DNA of 64,000 nucleotides from JAVVVD01 sp036652795 (GCA_036652795.1 JAVVVD010000001.1:1-64000); one strand, 5' to 3'; counted from the stretch's first letter, positions 1 through 8,750 are shown. Translations and numbers: made by a program. Notes: generated by a model not told the origin, from the sequence alone.

Positions 1-89
1 TTCCCATACCGAACACAGAAGTTAAGCCCTTATACGCCAAAGATACTGAGCTGGTGACGGCTTGGGAAAATAGGTAGCTGCCGGATTCC
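1..89 (+). rRNA. rrf: 5S ribosomal RNA, 3' part
   Basis: The window opens inside a 5S rRNA. The segment beginning ttcccataccgaacacagaa and ending near ggtagctgccggattcc is the conserved central and 3' part of bacterial 5S rRNA. The 5' end lies outside the window, so a 16S-23S-5S operon probably ends here. The exact 3' end is estimated to within a few bases. Confidence 0.93.
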
Positions 90-98
90 ATTTAAATT

Positions 99-128
99 AG
101 CACTTTGCTTCGGCATTGTGCTTTTTTT
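99..128 (+). terminator. Rho-independent terminator of the rRNA operon
   Basis: The arms AGCAC and GTGCT, plus inner TGC/GCA pairs, enclose a TTCG tetraloop and are followed by seven T residues. It starts about 10 nt after the 5S rRNA, which fits the end of an rRNA transcript. Confidence 0.9.
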
Positions 129-253
129 ATTCCCTTCTTTTTCCCCTCCCTCTTTGATTCCCTTTTATCCATCCCTCACTATTCCTTGCACCATCCTTCC
201 TATTCTATTACCATATATCAATCCTATTATGCTTACTTACTAAAATGTGAATA

Positions 254-286
254 CTGTCAACCTAGATTGGGCACATATGCTATAAT
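254..286 (+). promoter_or_regulatory. Putative extended -10 promoter
   Basis: A perfect TATAAT at 281-286 is preceded by TGC, giving the extended -10 form TGnTATAAT. The -35 is poor (CTGTCA at 254-259, long spacer). It lies 30 bp before the MmcQ/YjbR gene and probably drives that gene and the alkylation repair gene. Confidence 0.5.
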
Positions 287-315
287 TAATTATCACACGA
301 AAGGAAAACACACAT

Positions 316-690
316 ATGTACGATTGGCTGGACGAATATTTGCTGTCAAAAAAGGGTGCGTCATGGGATTTTAAGGCTGAATGGGGCTGGAGAAGATATT
401 TGATCGGCGATAAAATGTTTGCTGCGGTGTGCACTCCGGATGTGAAATATAAGCCATATAATGGCCGCACACTGCTTCAACTTAAATGTGAACCCTCTGC
501 TGCCGAGATATTGCGGCAGAGCTATAATGATATAGTGCCTGGCTTTTATTCTGATAAAAGGAACTGGAATTCGATCTATCTGGATGGAACGGTGCCGGAT
601 GAAGTGATGAAACGTATGTGTGACAGATCGTACGAACTGGTGCTTGCAGGCTTTTCAAAGAAAAAACAGTTAGAGCTGCTTGGCCGATGA
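316..690 (+). CDS. MmcQ/YjbR family protein
   Basis: This 124-aa protein resembles the MmcQ/YjbR (DUF419) family: small cytosolic proteins with a CyaY-like alpha/beta fold, often annotated as DNA-binding although the biochemical role is unsettled. The sequence shows an early WGWRRYLIGDKMFAA strand region, a conserved K-C-E-P patch near residue 57 and a C-terminal VMKRMCDRSYELVLAG helix typical of the family. Length fits the usual 110-130 aa. The start is supported by AAAGGA about 10 nt upstream. The stop overlaps the next start (ATGA at 687-690), so it is translationally coupled to an AlkD-type DNA glycosylase. That pairing suggests a shared DNA-damage context, but this is inference. Confidence 0.8.
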   Translation: MYDWLDEYLLSKKGASWDFKAEWGWRRYLIGDKMFAAVCTPDVKYKPYNGRTLLQLKCEPSAAEILRQSYNDIVPGFYSDKRNWNSIYLDGTVPDEVMKRMCDRSYELVLAGFSKKKQLELLGR

Positions 691-1409
691 ATACTGTGTT
701 CAAATATGAAGATTACCAGATGCTGCTTGCAGAGCTTGAAAGGCATTCGGATGATGCATATCGCCGCTTTAACCAGAGCCTTATGCCTGGAACAGAGTGC
801 GTTTACGGTGTGCGTATTCCTGAGTTGAGGCGGATGGCTAGAAAAATTATAGATACTGACTGGCGCGGATATCTCGCTGTGGCAAGAGATGATACACATA
901 CCGAGCGAATGCTTCAAGGTATTGTAATAGGGATGGCCAAGTGCGAATATGACGAGTTGTGCAGATATATAAAGTGGTTTGTACCAAAGATAAACAATTG
1001 GGCGATATGCGATACCTTTTGCAGCAGCGTCAAAGGCGTGATAAGGCAGCCGTGCATAACGTATGGTATGCTGCTAAGCTATATAAACTCATCGTCAGAG
1101 TATGATGTAAGATTTGCAATAGTAATGCTGATGAACTACTTTTTTATACCTGAATATATCGACGAGGCACTTGCCCTGATATCTAATGTAGCGCATGATG
1201 GTTACTATGCCAAGATGGCAGCGGCGTGGGCGCTGTCCGTATGTTTTGTTAAGTTCCGTGAAAAAACGTTGACACTTCTCCATAATGTTCGATTGAATGA
1301 TTTCATATATAACCGGACAATATCTAAAATATGCGAATCATATAGGGTGAGCGATGTTGACAAAGAAATACTTCGCCAAATGCGTGGGAAAAACCTTTAC
1401 GTATCTTGA
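687..1409 (+). CDS. DNA alkylation repair protein, AlkD-like
   Basis: This 240-aa protein is built of repeated alpha-helices, as in AlkC/AlkD HEAT-repeat glycosylases that excise N3- and N7-alkylated purines. Family-like features are the early segment GVRIPELRRMARKI, a central helix containing NWAICDTFCSS and the later VMLMNYFF and MAAAWALSVCFVKF helices. Length fits AlkD-like proteins (about 220-240 aa). The start overlaps the preceding stop by 4 nt. The last codons contain the -35 of the nrdJ promoter. The enzyme is cytosolic; substrate range cannot be judged from sequence alone. Confidence 0.85.
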   Translation: MNTVFKYEDYQMLLAELERHSDDAYRRFNQSLMPGTECVYGVRIPELRRMARKIIDTDWRGYLAVARDDTHTERMLQGIVIGMAKCEYDELCRYIKWFVPKINNWAICDTFCSSVKGVIRQPCITYGMLLSYINSSSEYDVRFAIVMLMNYFFIPEYIDEALALISNVAHDGYYAKMAAAWALSVCFVKFREKTLTLLHNVRLNDFIYNRTISKICESYRVSDVDKEILRQMRGKNLYVS

Positions 1410-1434
1410 AGTGGTAAAGACCGCATGATACAAT
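1406..1434 (+). promoter_or_regulatory. nrdJ promoter
   Basis: TTGAAG at 1406-1411 and TACAAT at 1429-1434 are separated by exactly 17 bp. The -35 overlaps the stop codon of the upstream gene. The -10 lies inside the first NrdR-like box, a normal position for repression. Confidence 0.6.
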
Positions 1435-1475
1435 ATTTAGTATCTGAATGATGGCCTGGGCAATATATATTGTGA
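1428..1475 (+). promoter_or_regulatory. Pair of NrdR boxes upstream of nrdJ
   Basis: Two 16-bp sites (1428-1443 and 1460-1475) each match 13 of 16 positions of the NrdR consensus acaCWATATATWGtgt. Their centres are 32 bp apart, close to three helical turns, which is the usual NrdR arrangement. The upstream box covers the -10 element and the downstream box reaches the ribosome-binding site. This predicts repression of nrdJ by NrdR when dATP is plentiful. NrdR itself is not in the window. Confidence 0.7.
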
Positions 1476-1486
1476 GGAGATTGAAT

Positions 1487-3805
1487 ATGAACATGCTGAG
1501 TAAAAATGCCGTTACGGTATTGGAACGCAGATATTTAATAAAAGATACAAATGGCAAATTGACAGAGACGCCAGAGGGAATGTTTAAACGCGTTGCAAAT
1601 GCTATAGCCGCGGCAGATAAAAATTTTGACAGCGAAGCGAATATTACCCAAGTTGCCGATAAATTCTACGATATGATGAGTGGGCTATACTTTATGCCAA
1701 ACTCGCCCACACTGATGAATGCAGGCAAGGAGCTGGGACAGCTTTCGGCTTGCTTCGTTTTACCAATAGAAGATTCAATGACGGATATATTCGATGCCGT
1801 AAAAAATGCTGCGCTGATACATCAAAGCGGCGGCGGAACAGGTTTTTCGTTTTCAAGATTAAGGCCTATGGGTGCAACCGTACGCTCTACAGGCGGGGTG
1901 GCTTCAGGCCCGATCAGCTTTATGAAGGTGTTTAATTCCGCTACTGAGGCTGTTAAGCAAGGAGGCACGCGCCGCGGAGCAAACATGGGCATACTGCGCG
2001 TGGATCATCCTGATATAATTGATTTTATCAAGTGTAAAACGAATAATGCAGATATCACCAACTTTAATATAAGCGTTGGACTCACGGAAAAATTTATGCA
2101 GGCGGTGGAGCACGATGAGGATTATGAGCTTATAGATCCGCGTCATGGCAATGCGGTGGGCAAAAAACGCGCTAAAGAGGTATTTGACCTGATTGTTGAT
2201 ATGGCGTGGAGCAATGGAGAACCTGGGATCGTGTTCCTCGATAGGATGAACAACGATAATGTTGTGCCGGGTGTTGGCGAAATTGAAGCTACAAACCCAT
2301 GCGGGGAACAGCCGCTGTTGCCGTATGAAAGCTGCAATCTTGGTTCTGTCAACCTTGCTAGGATGCTTAAAAAACAAAATGGCGGATATGTGATAGATTA
2401 TGAGCTGCTTGGCAATGTTGTTAATAGTGCGGTGCATTTTTTGGACAATGTTATAGAGGTAAACCGGTATCCGCTTGAACAGATAAAGAAAATGACAGAA
2501 GCCACGCGTAAGATTGGGCTTGGCGTTATGGGCTTTGCGGATATGCTATACAGACTTCGAATTCCGTATAACTCGGATGAGGGCATAGATATAGCCGATA
2601 AGGTGATGGGCTTTATCAACAAACAAGCTCATAATGCATCGATAGAGCTGGCGAAAAGGCGTGGACCATTCCCGCTATATTCTGAAAGCACGCTTGCGGC
2701 GGATTCCATCCCATACCGCAACGCTACAACTACAACAATAGCGCCAACGGGAACGATATCTATAATATGCGGCGCGTCAAGCGGAATAGAGCCGCTTTTT
2801 GCGCTTTCATTTATCCGTAACGTGATGGATAATGATGAGTTGCCGCAGGTTGACCCATATTTTGAGCAGGTTGCGCGGGAAGAAGGTTTCTATTCTGATA
2901 AACTTATCAGGCGTATAGCCCAAGAGGGTACGCTGGCACATATAGACGATGTGCCGGAGCATATCAAGCGTGTGTTCGTTACGGCACATGATATTTCACC
3001 CTTGCATCATATACGTATGCAGTCCGCGTTCCAGCGGCATACCGATAACGCGGTTTCAAAAACTGTTAATTTCTGTAACGATGCCACCCGCGACGAGGTT
3101 GCTAATACGTATATGCTGGCCTATAAGCTTGGCTGCAAGGGAATTACCATCTACCGTGACGGAAGCCGTGATTCCCAGGTGCTGTATGTTGGAGATAAGA
3201 AGAGTGATGGGCCAATAGAGCATACTACGCCTGTTACAACCTGCATGGTGACGCCTAGGCCGAGGCCGGAAATAACCCGTGGTATAACCGAAAAGATTGT
3301 TATTGGATGCGGCAACCTATATGTTACCGTTAACTATGACGATGAGGGCATATGCGAGGTTTTTACCAATTTGGGGCGCGCAGGTGGCTGCCCAAGCCAA
3401 AGCGAAGCGACCAGCAGGCTGATTTCGACTGCCTTGCGCTCTGGAATGGATGTGAATGCAATAATAGAGCAGCTTAAAGGAATAAGATGCCATTCAACAC
3501 TAAGGCAACGTGCAGTAAATGGCAACATAAAGGTGCTTTCATGCCCCGATGCCATAGGCAGGGTGCTGGAAAAGGTGGCAAAAATTGTTGAGAATAAGGA
3601 TCAGAGCAAAACACAGCTAATGAGCACGCTGGATGGACCAATAGAGCCTATTGTGCGTGTTGAGGTGGAGGATGGCGGGATATGCTCTGAAAACCAGACG
3701 ACGAAAAAGCTTATGGGTCAGCCATGCCCCGAATGCGGAGCAGAGATGGAGAACGAAGGCGGATGCGTTATTTGCAGGGCCTGCGGGTTTAGTAAGTGCG
3801 GCTGA
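1487..3805 (+). CDS. nrdJ: Adenosylcobalamin-dependent (class II) ribonucleoside-diphosphate reductase
   Basis: This 772-aa protein is a class II ribonucleotide reductase, which makes deoxyribonucleotides using adenosylcobalamin to generate the thiyl radical, with or without oxygen. Visible signatures are LSACFVLPIEDS (first redox cysteine), NPCGEQPLLPYESCNLGS (thiyl cysteine in NPCGE and its redox partner further on), and APTGTISIICGASSGIEP. A C-terminal cysteine-rich tail (CPECGAEMENEGGCVICRACG) resembles the electron-donating tail of long NrdJ proteins. I chose the ATG at 1487 because GAGGAGA sits 6 nt upstream; an in-frame ATG at 1448 precedes one NrdR box and lacks a ribosome-binding site. 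It is a single gene behind an NrdR-controlled promoter. Confidence 0.95.
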   Translation: MNMLSKNAVTVLERRYLIKDTNGKLTETPEGMFKRVANAIAAADKNFDSEANITQVADKFYDMMSGLYFMPNSPTLMNAGKELGQLSACFVLPIEDSMTDIFDAVKNAALIHQSGGGTGFSFSRLRPMGATVRSTGGVASGPISFMKVFNSATEAVKQGGTRRGANMGILRVDHPDIIDFIKCKTNNADITNFNISVGLTEKFMQAVEHDEDYELIDPRHGNAVGKKRAKEVFDLIVDMAWSNGEPGIVFLDRMNNDNVVPGVGEIEATNPCGEQPLLPYESCNLGSVNLARMLKKQNGGYVIDYELLGNVVNSAVHFLDNVIEVNRYPLEQIKKMTEATRKIGLGVMGFADMLYRLRIPYNSDEGIDIADKVMGFINKQAHNASIELAKRRGPFPLYSESTLAADSIPYRNATTTTIAPTGTISIICGASSGIEPLFALSFIRNVMDNDELPQVDPYFEQVAREEGFYSDKLIRRIAQEGTLAHIDDVPEHIKRVFVTAHDISPLHHIRMQSAFQRHTDNAVSKTVNFCNDATRDEVANTYMLAYKLGCKGITIYRDGSRDSQVLYVGDKKSDGPIEHTTPVTTCMVTPRPRPEITRGITEKIVIGCGNLYVTVNYDDEGICEVFTNLGRAGGCPSQSEATSRLISTALRSGMDVNAIIEQLKGIRCHSTLRQRAVNGNIKVLSCPDAIGRVLEKVAKIVENKDQSKTQLMSTLDGPIEPIVRVEVEDGGICSENQTTKKLMGQPCPECGAEMENEGGCVICRACGFSKCG

Positions 3806-3863
3806 TTGAGACAGACGCTTAAGGCTGGATAAAAATACCAATGTGTGAAAATAAAGAAAGTGT

Positions 3864-3882
3864 TTGTAAAAACAGTTTACAA
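3864..3882. repeat. Short inverted repeat between nrdJ and the EF-G-like gene
   Basis: TTGTAAA, a 5-nt loop and TTTACAA form a perfect 7-bp dyad. No T-run follows, so it is more likely an operator or weak hairpin than a terminator. Confidence 0.4.
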
Positions 3883-3978
3883 GCAATGCCGGGACTGGTA
3901 AAATAAAAGACAGTGCGCTATGCACCCTTATTAACATTTTATCGATTACTATATAATGCCATTTTAGGGGGAACACAA

Positions 3979-6051
3979 ATGAAAGACTATACCGCAGCAA
4001 ACATCCGCAATATCGGGTTATTCGGGCACGGAGGCGAAGGTAAGACTACCCTGACTGAAGCTATGTTGTTCAATGCCGGTCTTATTGAACGTTTGGGCCG
4101 TGTGGAGAACGGGACTACCGTTACGGATTTCGATCCGGAAGAGGTAAAGCGTTCAATCTCTATCAATGCAGCATTAGCACCGCTTGAATGGAAAAATACA
4201 AAGATCAACATAATTGACGCACCAGGCTTCTTTGATTTCTATGGTGAAGTTGCGGCGGCCATGGTACTTGCCGATTCAGCGCTTATTGTAGTGGGCGCGG
4301 TATCAGGCCCAGTTGTAGGCACCGAGAAGGCCATGAACATGTGCAAAAAGGTCAACAAAGCGCGCATGATGGTGGTCAACCAGATGGATCGTGAAAATGC
4401 CAATTTCGATAAGGTGATGGACGCCATCACCGAAAAGTTTGGCCCAAGTGTAGTTCCAATACAGCTACCAATAATGGAGGGCGGCGTGTTCACGGGGTAT
4501 GTGGATATAGTCAATATGACGGCCAAAAAATTTGATAATAAGGGCGAAAAGCAAATAGATATTCCGGCGGCGCTTGCTGATAAGGCACAATCCTATCTTG
4601 ATGCACTTACGGAGGCCGCAGCGGAGAGCGACGAGTCGCTGATGGAAAAATATTTTGACCAGGGAGAACTTTCACAAGAGGAAGTACTGCGCGGCCTCAG
4701 CAAAGGCGTGCTGGACGGCGTGGTTACCCCTGTATGCTGCTGCGCGGCTCAACCCAACATAGGTGTTGCTACGCTGATGGACAGCCTTATACACTATATG
4801 CCGGCAGCTGATGCGATGCAGCCGCAAAAGGCGAAAAACGTTAAAACAGGCGACATGATTGAGATTAAGCGCGACGGTAAGTTTGCGGCACAGGTAATAA
4901 AGACTGTCGTGGATCAGTTTGGCAAGTTTTCAATCGTCAAGGTATATGGCGGCACGCTGAGCGTTGATATAGCACCGTATAACAGCAATAACGAAAAAAA
5001 TGAAAAGCCTACAGTTCCAGTGCTGCTTCGTGGCAAGAAAACAATTTCGGTTGATAAAATCGTTGCCGGCGACATTGGTGCGCTAAATAAGCTTCAGTAT
5101 ACAAACACGGGCGATACGCTGTGTGATGCAACGGCCCCAGTCATATTTGATCCAATCAAATTCCCAACTCCCTGCATCAGCCTTGCGGTTAATGCAAAGA
5201 AATTGGGCGAAGAGGACAAGGTGTTTGCTGGCCTCAATAAGCTCATGGAAGAGGATCCAACCATGACTATAGAGAAGAACGCGGAAACAGGTGATGTGCT
5301 TATCTGTGGTTTGGGAGAAGTTCATATAGATGTGCTGTGTTCAAAGCTAAAAAATAAAACGGCCGTTGAAGCGCAGGTGAGTGATCCGCGCATTCCATAC
5401 CGTGAAACAATAAGAAGCACAGCAGAGGCCGAAGGCAAGCATAAAAAACAGACTGGCGGCAGCGGTCAGTTCGGCGTTGTTAATATGAGATTCGAACCGC
5501 TTACGAACGGCGAGGATTTTGAATTTGTAAATGCAATAGTAGGCGGTGTAGTTCCAAAGGAATACATCCCTGCGGTGGAAAAAGGTACACGCGAGGCTAT
5601 GCACAAGGGTGTGCTTGCGGGCTATCCTATGACCGGCGTTAAAGCTACGCTGTTCTTTGGTAAATACCATCCGGTAGATTCAAAGGAAGTTGCATTTAAA
5701 TCCGCTGCGAGACTTGCTTACAAAGAAGCCTGCGTAAAGGCGCAGCCTGCGCTGATTGAGCCGATCTACCGTTATGACATACTTGTGCCAAGCGAATACA
5801 TGGGCGACGTTATGGGCGATCTCAGCCGTCGCCGTGGGCGCGTATTAGGCACTAACCCATGTGAAGATGGTACGGAGGTTGTGGCAGAGGCACCGCTTTC
5901 GGAGATGTTTAAATATGCTACGGATTTGCGCTCAATGACGCAGGCGCGTGGTTCGTTTAAATCCGAGTTTATCCGTTATGAGGATGTTCCCGCCAACGTG
6001 GCGCAAAAGATCATTGAGCATAGCAAGAAGGATGAGGACGAGGACGAATAA
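3979..6051 (+). CDS. Elongation factor G-like GTPase
   Basis: This 690-aa protein has the full five-domain architecture of EF-G. The G1 loop is GHGGEGKT (residues 16-23) instead of the GHIDAGKT of canonical EF-G. DAPG and NQMD give the G3 and G4 motifs. Domain IV carries KKQTGGSGQFG and GGVVPKEYIPAVEKG. The altered P-loop and the DPEEVKRSISI stretch in place of the EF-G switch I mark it as the EF-G-like (FusA2-type) paralogue common in Clostridia, not the main translocase. Its exact role is unknown. The start at 3979 is chosen for the strong AGGGGGAA 8 nt upstream; an earlier in-frame ATG at 3913 lacks a site. The tail is strongly acidic (KKDEDEDE). Apparently monocistronic, ending at a strong hairpin. 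Confidence 0.9.
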   Translation: MKDYTAANIRNIGLFGHGGEGKTTLTEAMLFNAGLIERLGRVENGTTVTDFDPEEVKRSISINAALAPLEWKNTKINIIDAPGFFDFYGEVAAAMVLADSALIVVGAVSGPVVGTEKAMNMCKKVNKARMMVVNQMDRENANFDKVMDAITEKFGPSVVPIQLPIMEGGVFTGYVDIVNMTAKKFDNKGEKQIDIPAALADKAQSYLDALTEAAAESDESLMEKYFDQGELSQEEVLRGLSKGVLDGVVTPVCCCAAQPNIGVATLMDSLIHYMPAADAMQPQKAKNVKTGDMIEIKRDGKFAAQVIKTVVDQFGKFSIVKVYGGTLSVDIAPYNSNNEKNEKPTVPVLLRGKKTISVDKIVAGDIGALNKLQYTNTGDTLCDATAPVIFDPIKFPTPCISLAVNAKKLGEEDKVFAGLNKLMEEDPTMTIEKNAETGDVLICGLGEVHIDVLCSKLKNKTAVEAQVSDPRIPYRETIRSTAEAEGKHKKQTGGSGQFGVVNMRFEPLTNGEDFEFVNAIVGGVVPKEYIPAVEKGTREAMHKGVLAGYPMTGVKATLFFGKYHPVDSKEVAFKSAARLAYKEACVKAQPALIEPIYRYDILVPSEYMGDVMGDLSRRRGRVLGTNPCEDGTEVVAEAPLSEMFKYATDLRSMTQARGSFKSEFIRYEDVPANVAQKIIEHSKKDEDEDE

Positions 6052-6100
6052 TGGTTCAATGTCAATAGTTGCGCTAGATAAGTAAATTTATGCATTTTTG

Positions 6101-6128
6101 AAGTCGTTCGCTAGTAAGCGAACGACTT
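6101..6128. terminator. Strong hairpin terminator after the EF-G-like gene
   Basis: The perfect 12-bp arms AAGTCGTTCGCT and AGCGAACGACTT enclose the loop AGTA. A short T-rich tail follows and T residues precede it, so it may work on both strands. Confidence 0.8.
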
Positions 6129-6251
6129 CTTAGTATTCGTATTTAGTTAGAGAATGCAATTATAAGTAACCGTATTGAGCGGTGTGACATATCTATAAAA
6201 TGAGATACAAAAATCCGCATATCAAAATTCAAGCATAATAGAGGTAACTCC

Positions 6252-6494
6252 ATGACGAAAAAAGTGGCATTGAACCAGCTTTGCTGCGGCGAGTGCGCCC
6301 GCGTTATAGGGCTTAGCGCTGACGGCAGCACAAGACGCAGACTTCAGGATATCGGATTAGTGCCGGGTACTTCGGTCACGTGCCTACAGCTAAGCCCACT
6401 GGGCGACCCTGTTGCATATGCTATACGCGGGGCTGTAATCGCTCTGCGCTGTGAGGATTCAGGCAAAGTACTTGTGGAGAGCGAGGGCAGATAA
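6252..6494 (+). CDS. feoA: FeoA family protein
   Basis: This 80-aa protein has the SH3-like FeoA fold: an N-terminal LNQLCCGECARVIGLSADG segment, the hallmark RRRLQDIGLVPGTSV turn and a C-terminal AIRGAVIALRCEDSGKVLV strand pair. FeoA is a small cytosolic partner of the ferrous iron transporter FeoB. GAGGT precedes the ATG. The stop codon TAA overlaps the feoB start by one base (TAATG), so the genes are translationally coupled. Only one feoA copy is seen. Confidence 0.92.
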   Translation: MTKKVALNQLCCGECARVIGLSADGSTRRRLQDIGLVPGTSVTCLQLSPLGDPVAYAIRGAVIALRCEDSGKVLVESEGR

Positions 6495-7831
6495 TGGGCC
6501 TTACAAACACTTCCATGGGGCATAATGCCATGGATTGTAAGCTGGTGATAAAGAAACAGTCGTCAAGCGATATGGTGATAGCGTTGGCCGGCAATCCAAA
6601 TGTAGGCAAAAGCACTGTGTTCAATGGACTCACGGGTTTAAGACAGCATACAGGGAATTGGCCTGGCAAAACAGTGGTCAACGCCCAAGGATATTGCAAG
6701 GTGGGCAAACAGGGCTTTGTAATGGTTGATCTGCCAGGCTGCTATTCGCTTATGGCACATTCGGTAGAGGAAGAGATAGCACGTGATTTCATTTGCTTTG
6801 AAGAGCCGGATGCGGTTGTGGTGGTATGCGATGCCACATGCATGGAGCGTAACCTTAATCTTGTACTGCAAACGCTTGAGATTACAGGGCGGGTAATAGT
6901 TTGTGTTAATCTAATAGACGAAGCGAAGCGCAAGGGTATAAAGATTGATATAGATAAGTTGCAAACACTGCTTGGAGTGCCAGTGGTGGAGTGTTGCGCA
7001 AGGCAGGGTAAGGGACTTGACGAGCTGATGCGGGCTGTTAAAATGGTTTGCTTAGCAAATGACGCACCATCAATTAAGCTGGATTATGGCAATGCCGTAG
7101 AGGAAGCAATAGACGAGCTTAAGAATGATATGGCTATATGGCCAGGACTGGAGCCGCGTTGGCTTGCCATTCGCATGTTGGATGGGGATAATACGTTGCT
7201 TGCAGCCATTGATAATTACTGTGGATGCACTCTAGGCAATGACGAAAAATTGAAGGGATCAATTGAGCGGGCGAGACAACGGCTTGTATGTTCTGGAATG
7301 AGCATAGCCGATTTTAAGGATCTTATAGTTACAACGCTTGTGGATAAAGCCGCGTATATTGCCGCCGATGCAGTCCATGGCGCAGCGCAATGCTATGACG
7401 AGCACGATCGACGTATAGACAGCATATTGACAAGTAAATGGACGGGTTTTCCTGTGATGTTCGCACTGCTGGCGCTGATATTTTATATAACAATAGTTGG
7501 TGCGAATTATCCGTCCCAGCTTTTGAGTAAAGCTCTATTTGAGCTGGAAAAATGGCTGCTGGCATTATTCAACACCACAGCGCTGCCAAGCTGGACATAT
7601 GAAATCCTAATACTTGGCGCATATCGTGTGCTTGCGTGGGTTGTTGCCGTGATGCTGCCGCCAATGGCAATCTTTTTTCCGCTGTTCACATTGTTGGAGG
7701 ATCTTGGTTATCTTCCGCGCATTGCGTTTAATTTGGATAAATGCTTTAAAATGTGCTCTGCTTGCGGCAAGCAGGCGCTTACCATGTGGGCGGTTAATAA
7801 CGGAATGCGAAAGCCGGATGCAGGGGAGTGA
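6494..7831 (+). CDS. feoB: Ferrous iron transporter FeoB, N-terminal part (gene interrupted)
   Basis: This is the 5' part of feoB. It encodes the cytosolic G domain (G1 GNPNVGKST at 33-41, G3 DLPG at 79-82, G4 NLID at 139-142, G5-like CCARQGKG), the helical domain and the first membrane helices (from about residue 314). Native sequence ends at Met431, inside the conserved gate motif CGKQALTM, at 7786-7788. The last 14 residues are read from the inserted element and are unrelated to FeoB. The missing C-terminal part lies at 16795-17632. No stop or frameshift occurs before the junction. Joining the halves gives 710 aa, a normal FeoB length. As it stands the fragment cannot form the complete permease. 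Start overlaps feoA by one base, with GAGGG 6 nt upstream. Confidence 0.95.
   Translation: MGLTNTSMGHNAMDCKLVIKKQSSSDMVIALAGNPNVGKSTVFNGLTGLRQHTGNWPGKTVVNAQGYCKVGKQGFVMVDLPGCYSLMAHSVEEEIARDFICFEEPDAVVVVCDATCMERNLNLVLQTLEITGRVIVCVNLIDEAKRKGIKIDIDKLQTLLGVPVVECCARQGKGLDELMRAVKMVCLANDAPSIKLDYGNAVEEAIDELKNDMAIWPGLEPRWLAIRMLDGDNTLLAAIDNYCGCTLGNDEKLKGSIERARQRLVCSGMSIADFKDLIVTTLVDKAAYIAADAVHGAAQCYDEHDRRIDSILTSKWTGFPVMFALLALIFYITIVGANYPSQLLSKALFELEKWLLALFNTTALPSWTYEILILGAYRVLAWVVAVMLPPMAIFFPLFTLLEDLGYLPRIAFNLDKCFKMCSACGKQALTMWAVNNGMRKPDAGE
7762..7809. other. Left junction (attL) of the feoB element
   Basis: The feoB reading frame departs from the family just after CCATGTG (7782-7788). The same 7 bp occur at the right junction (16788-16794). 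The likely crossover dinucleotide is TG at 7785-7786, which is the centre of the attP dyad. The right half-site reads ggcggttaataacggaatgc and is the reverse complement partner of the right-end arm. Confidence 0.85.
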
Positions 7832-7846
7832 GATAGTTATGGATAT

Positions 7847-7882
7847 ACAACAGGGGGAAGATAGCCATCTTCCCCCTGTTGT
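7847..7882. terminator. Perfect 16-bp hairpin at the left end of the element
   Basis: The arms are 7847-7862 and 7867-7882, exactly complementary over 16 bp, with the 4-nt loop AGCC. It lies 15 bp after the stop of the truncated feoB frame and faces the end of the minus-strand gene that stops at 8007. No T-run follows on either side. A bidirectional transcription barrier insulating the element from feo readthrough is the simplest reading. Confidence 0.6.
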
Positions 7883-8006
7883 GCGAATTTGTATTAAAAA
7901 GTGTAGCGATCCAATATACCGTATCCACCAAACGCGCAAGAAAGTCGCTCTTGGCCATTATACCTCAACTTTGCAAAGCTTTGCAGTTAGCTCATCTGTC
8001 CTAAAT

Positions 8007-8750
8007 TTACGAGAAGAAGGAAGCGAGACTAAACCCAGTGGGGAGCGGTAGTGTAAGCATAAATATAGTGGTCGCAATCATCCCAACCGCACTTATGGCA
8101 ACCATCACGAATTTATTTTTGATACTCTTGAATGGACTTGCAATACCAAGCAGGAACAGCACCATTGAGTAAACAACCGTTACCAATCCAAAAGTATCGC
8201 CGTTAGTATTGTCTTCTTGACCTGCCTTTAACACAGTTTCGGCCTCATCTAAAACAGCGCGCGCATCAACAAAGTAACTTTCGGTAAAGCCTTCCATTTC
8301 AAAAGGAGAGGCATATTCATCCTGCTCACCCGCCCATACAATCGCCGCCTCAAGCTCCTCTGAGACATTGTCGGCATAAAGGTGATCCAGCCGCCATTCC
8401 AAACGTTCCACTTCGGCGGTATTACCCTTTTCCTGGGCAAATGACAAATCAATCTGTAGGCCGCTGATTTCATTCCACAGGGTCATATCCTCAGATAAGA
8501 GTTGCGCGGCTTGGTTCCAACGGGAATTGCCATCAGCTGCTATGTTGTTGCTCTGGGTATAGTTGTTGGCCTGATTGCCTCCATGCAGTGCACCGATCCA
8601 GGACGCCCAGGCAGTCAATAGCGCAGTGATGCCCAGCAAGATTACAATTAGAATTTCTAAAATTTCATCCTTCGTTTTCTTTTCCTTTGTTTTCTTGGAT
8701 ACGGGCTCAGTTAACTGTGGCTGAGTCACTTCATTTTGTAGTATTTCCAT
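8007..8750 (-). CDS. Hypothetical membrane protein, element cargo
   Basis: I do not recognise a named family with confidence. The 247-aa protein has a charged N-terminus (KKTKEKKTKDE), a first membrane helix near residues 31-50 (LEILIVILLGITALLTAWAS), a long predicted outside or cytosolic region (about 55-175) rich in E and D, and two further helices near 188-203 and 217-235. The motif WIGALHGGNQANNYTQSN after the first helix resembles a small group of bacterial three-helix membrane proteins of unknown function. It is convergent to the truncated feoB. Promoter region lies in the 8751-9147 gap. Function unknown. Confidence 0.7.
   Translation of the reverse strand: MEILQNEVTQPQLTEPVSKKTKEKKTKDEILEILIVILLGITALLTAWASWIGALHGGNQANNYTQSNNIAADGNSRWNQAAQLLSEDMTLWNEISGLQIDLSFAQEKGNTAEVERLEWRLDHLYADNVSEELEAAIVWAGEQDEYASPFEMEGFTESYFVDARAVLDEAETVLKAGQEDNTNGDTFGLVTVVYSMVLFLLGIASPFKSIKNKFVMVAISAVGMIATTIFMLTLPLPTGFSLASFFS

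Noticed and set aside
105..374. Open frame running out of the rRNA terminator
   Set aside because: It crosses the terminator and promoter, has no site, and overlaps the MmcQ/YjbR gene in a different frame. The composition is low-complexity.
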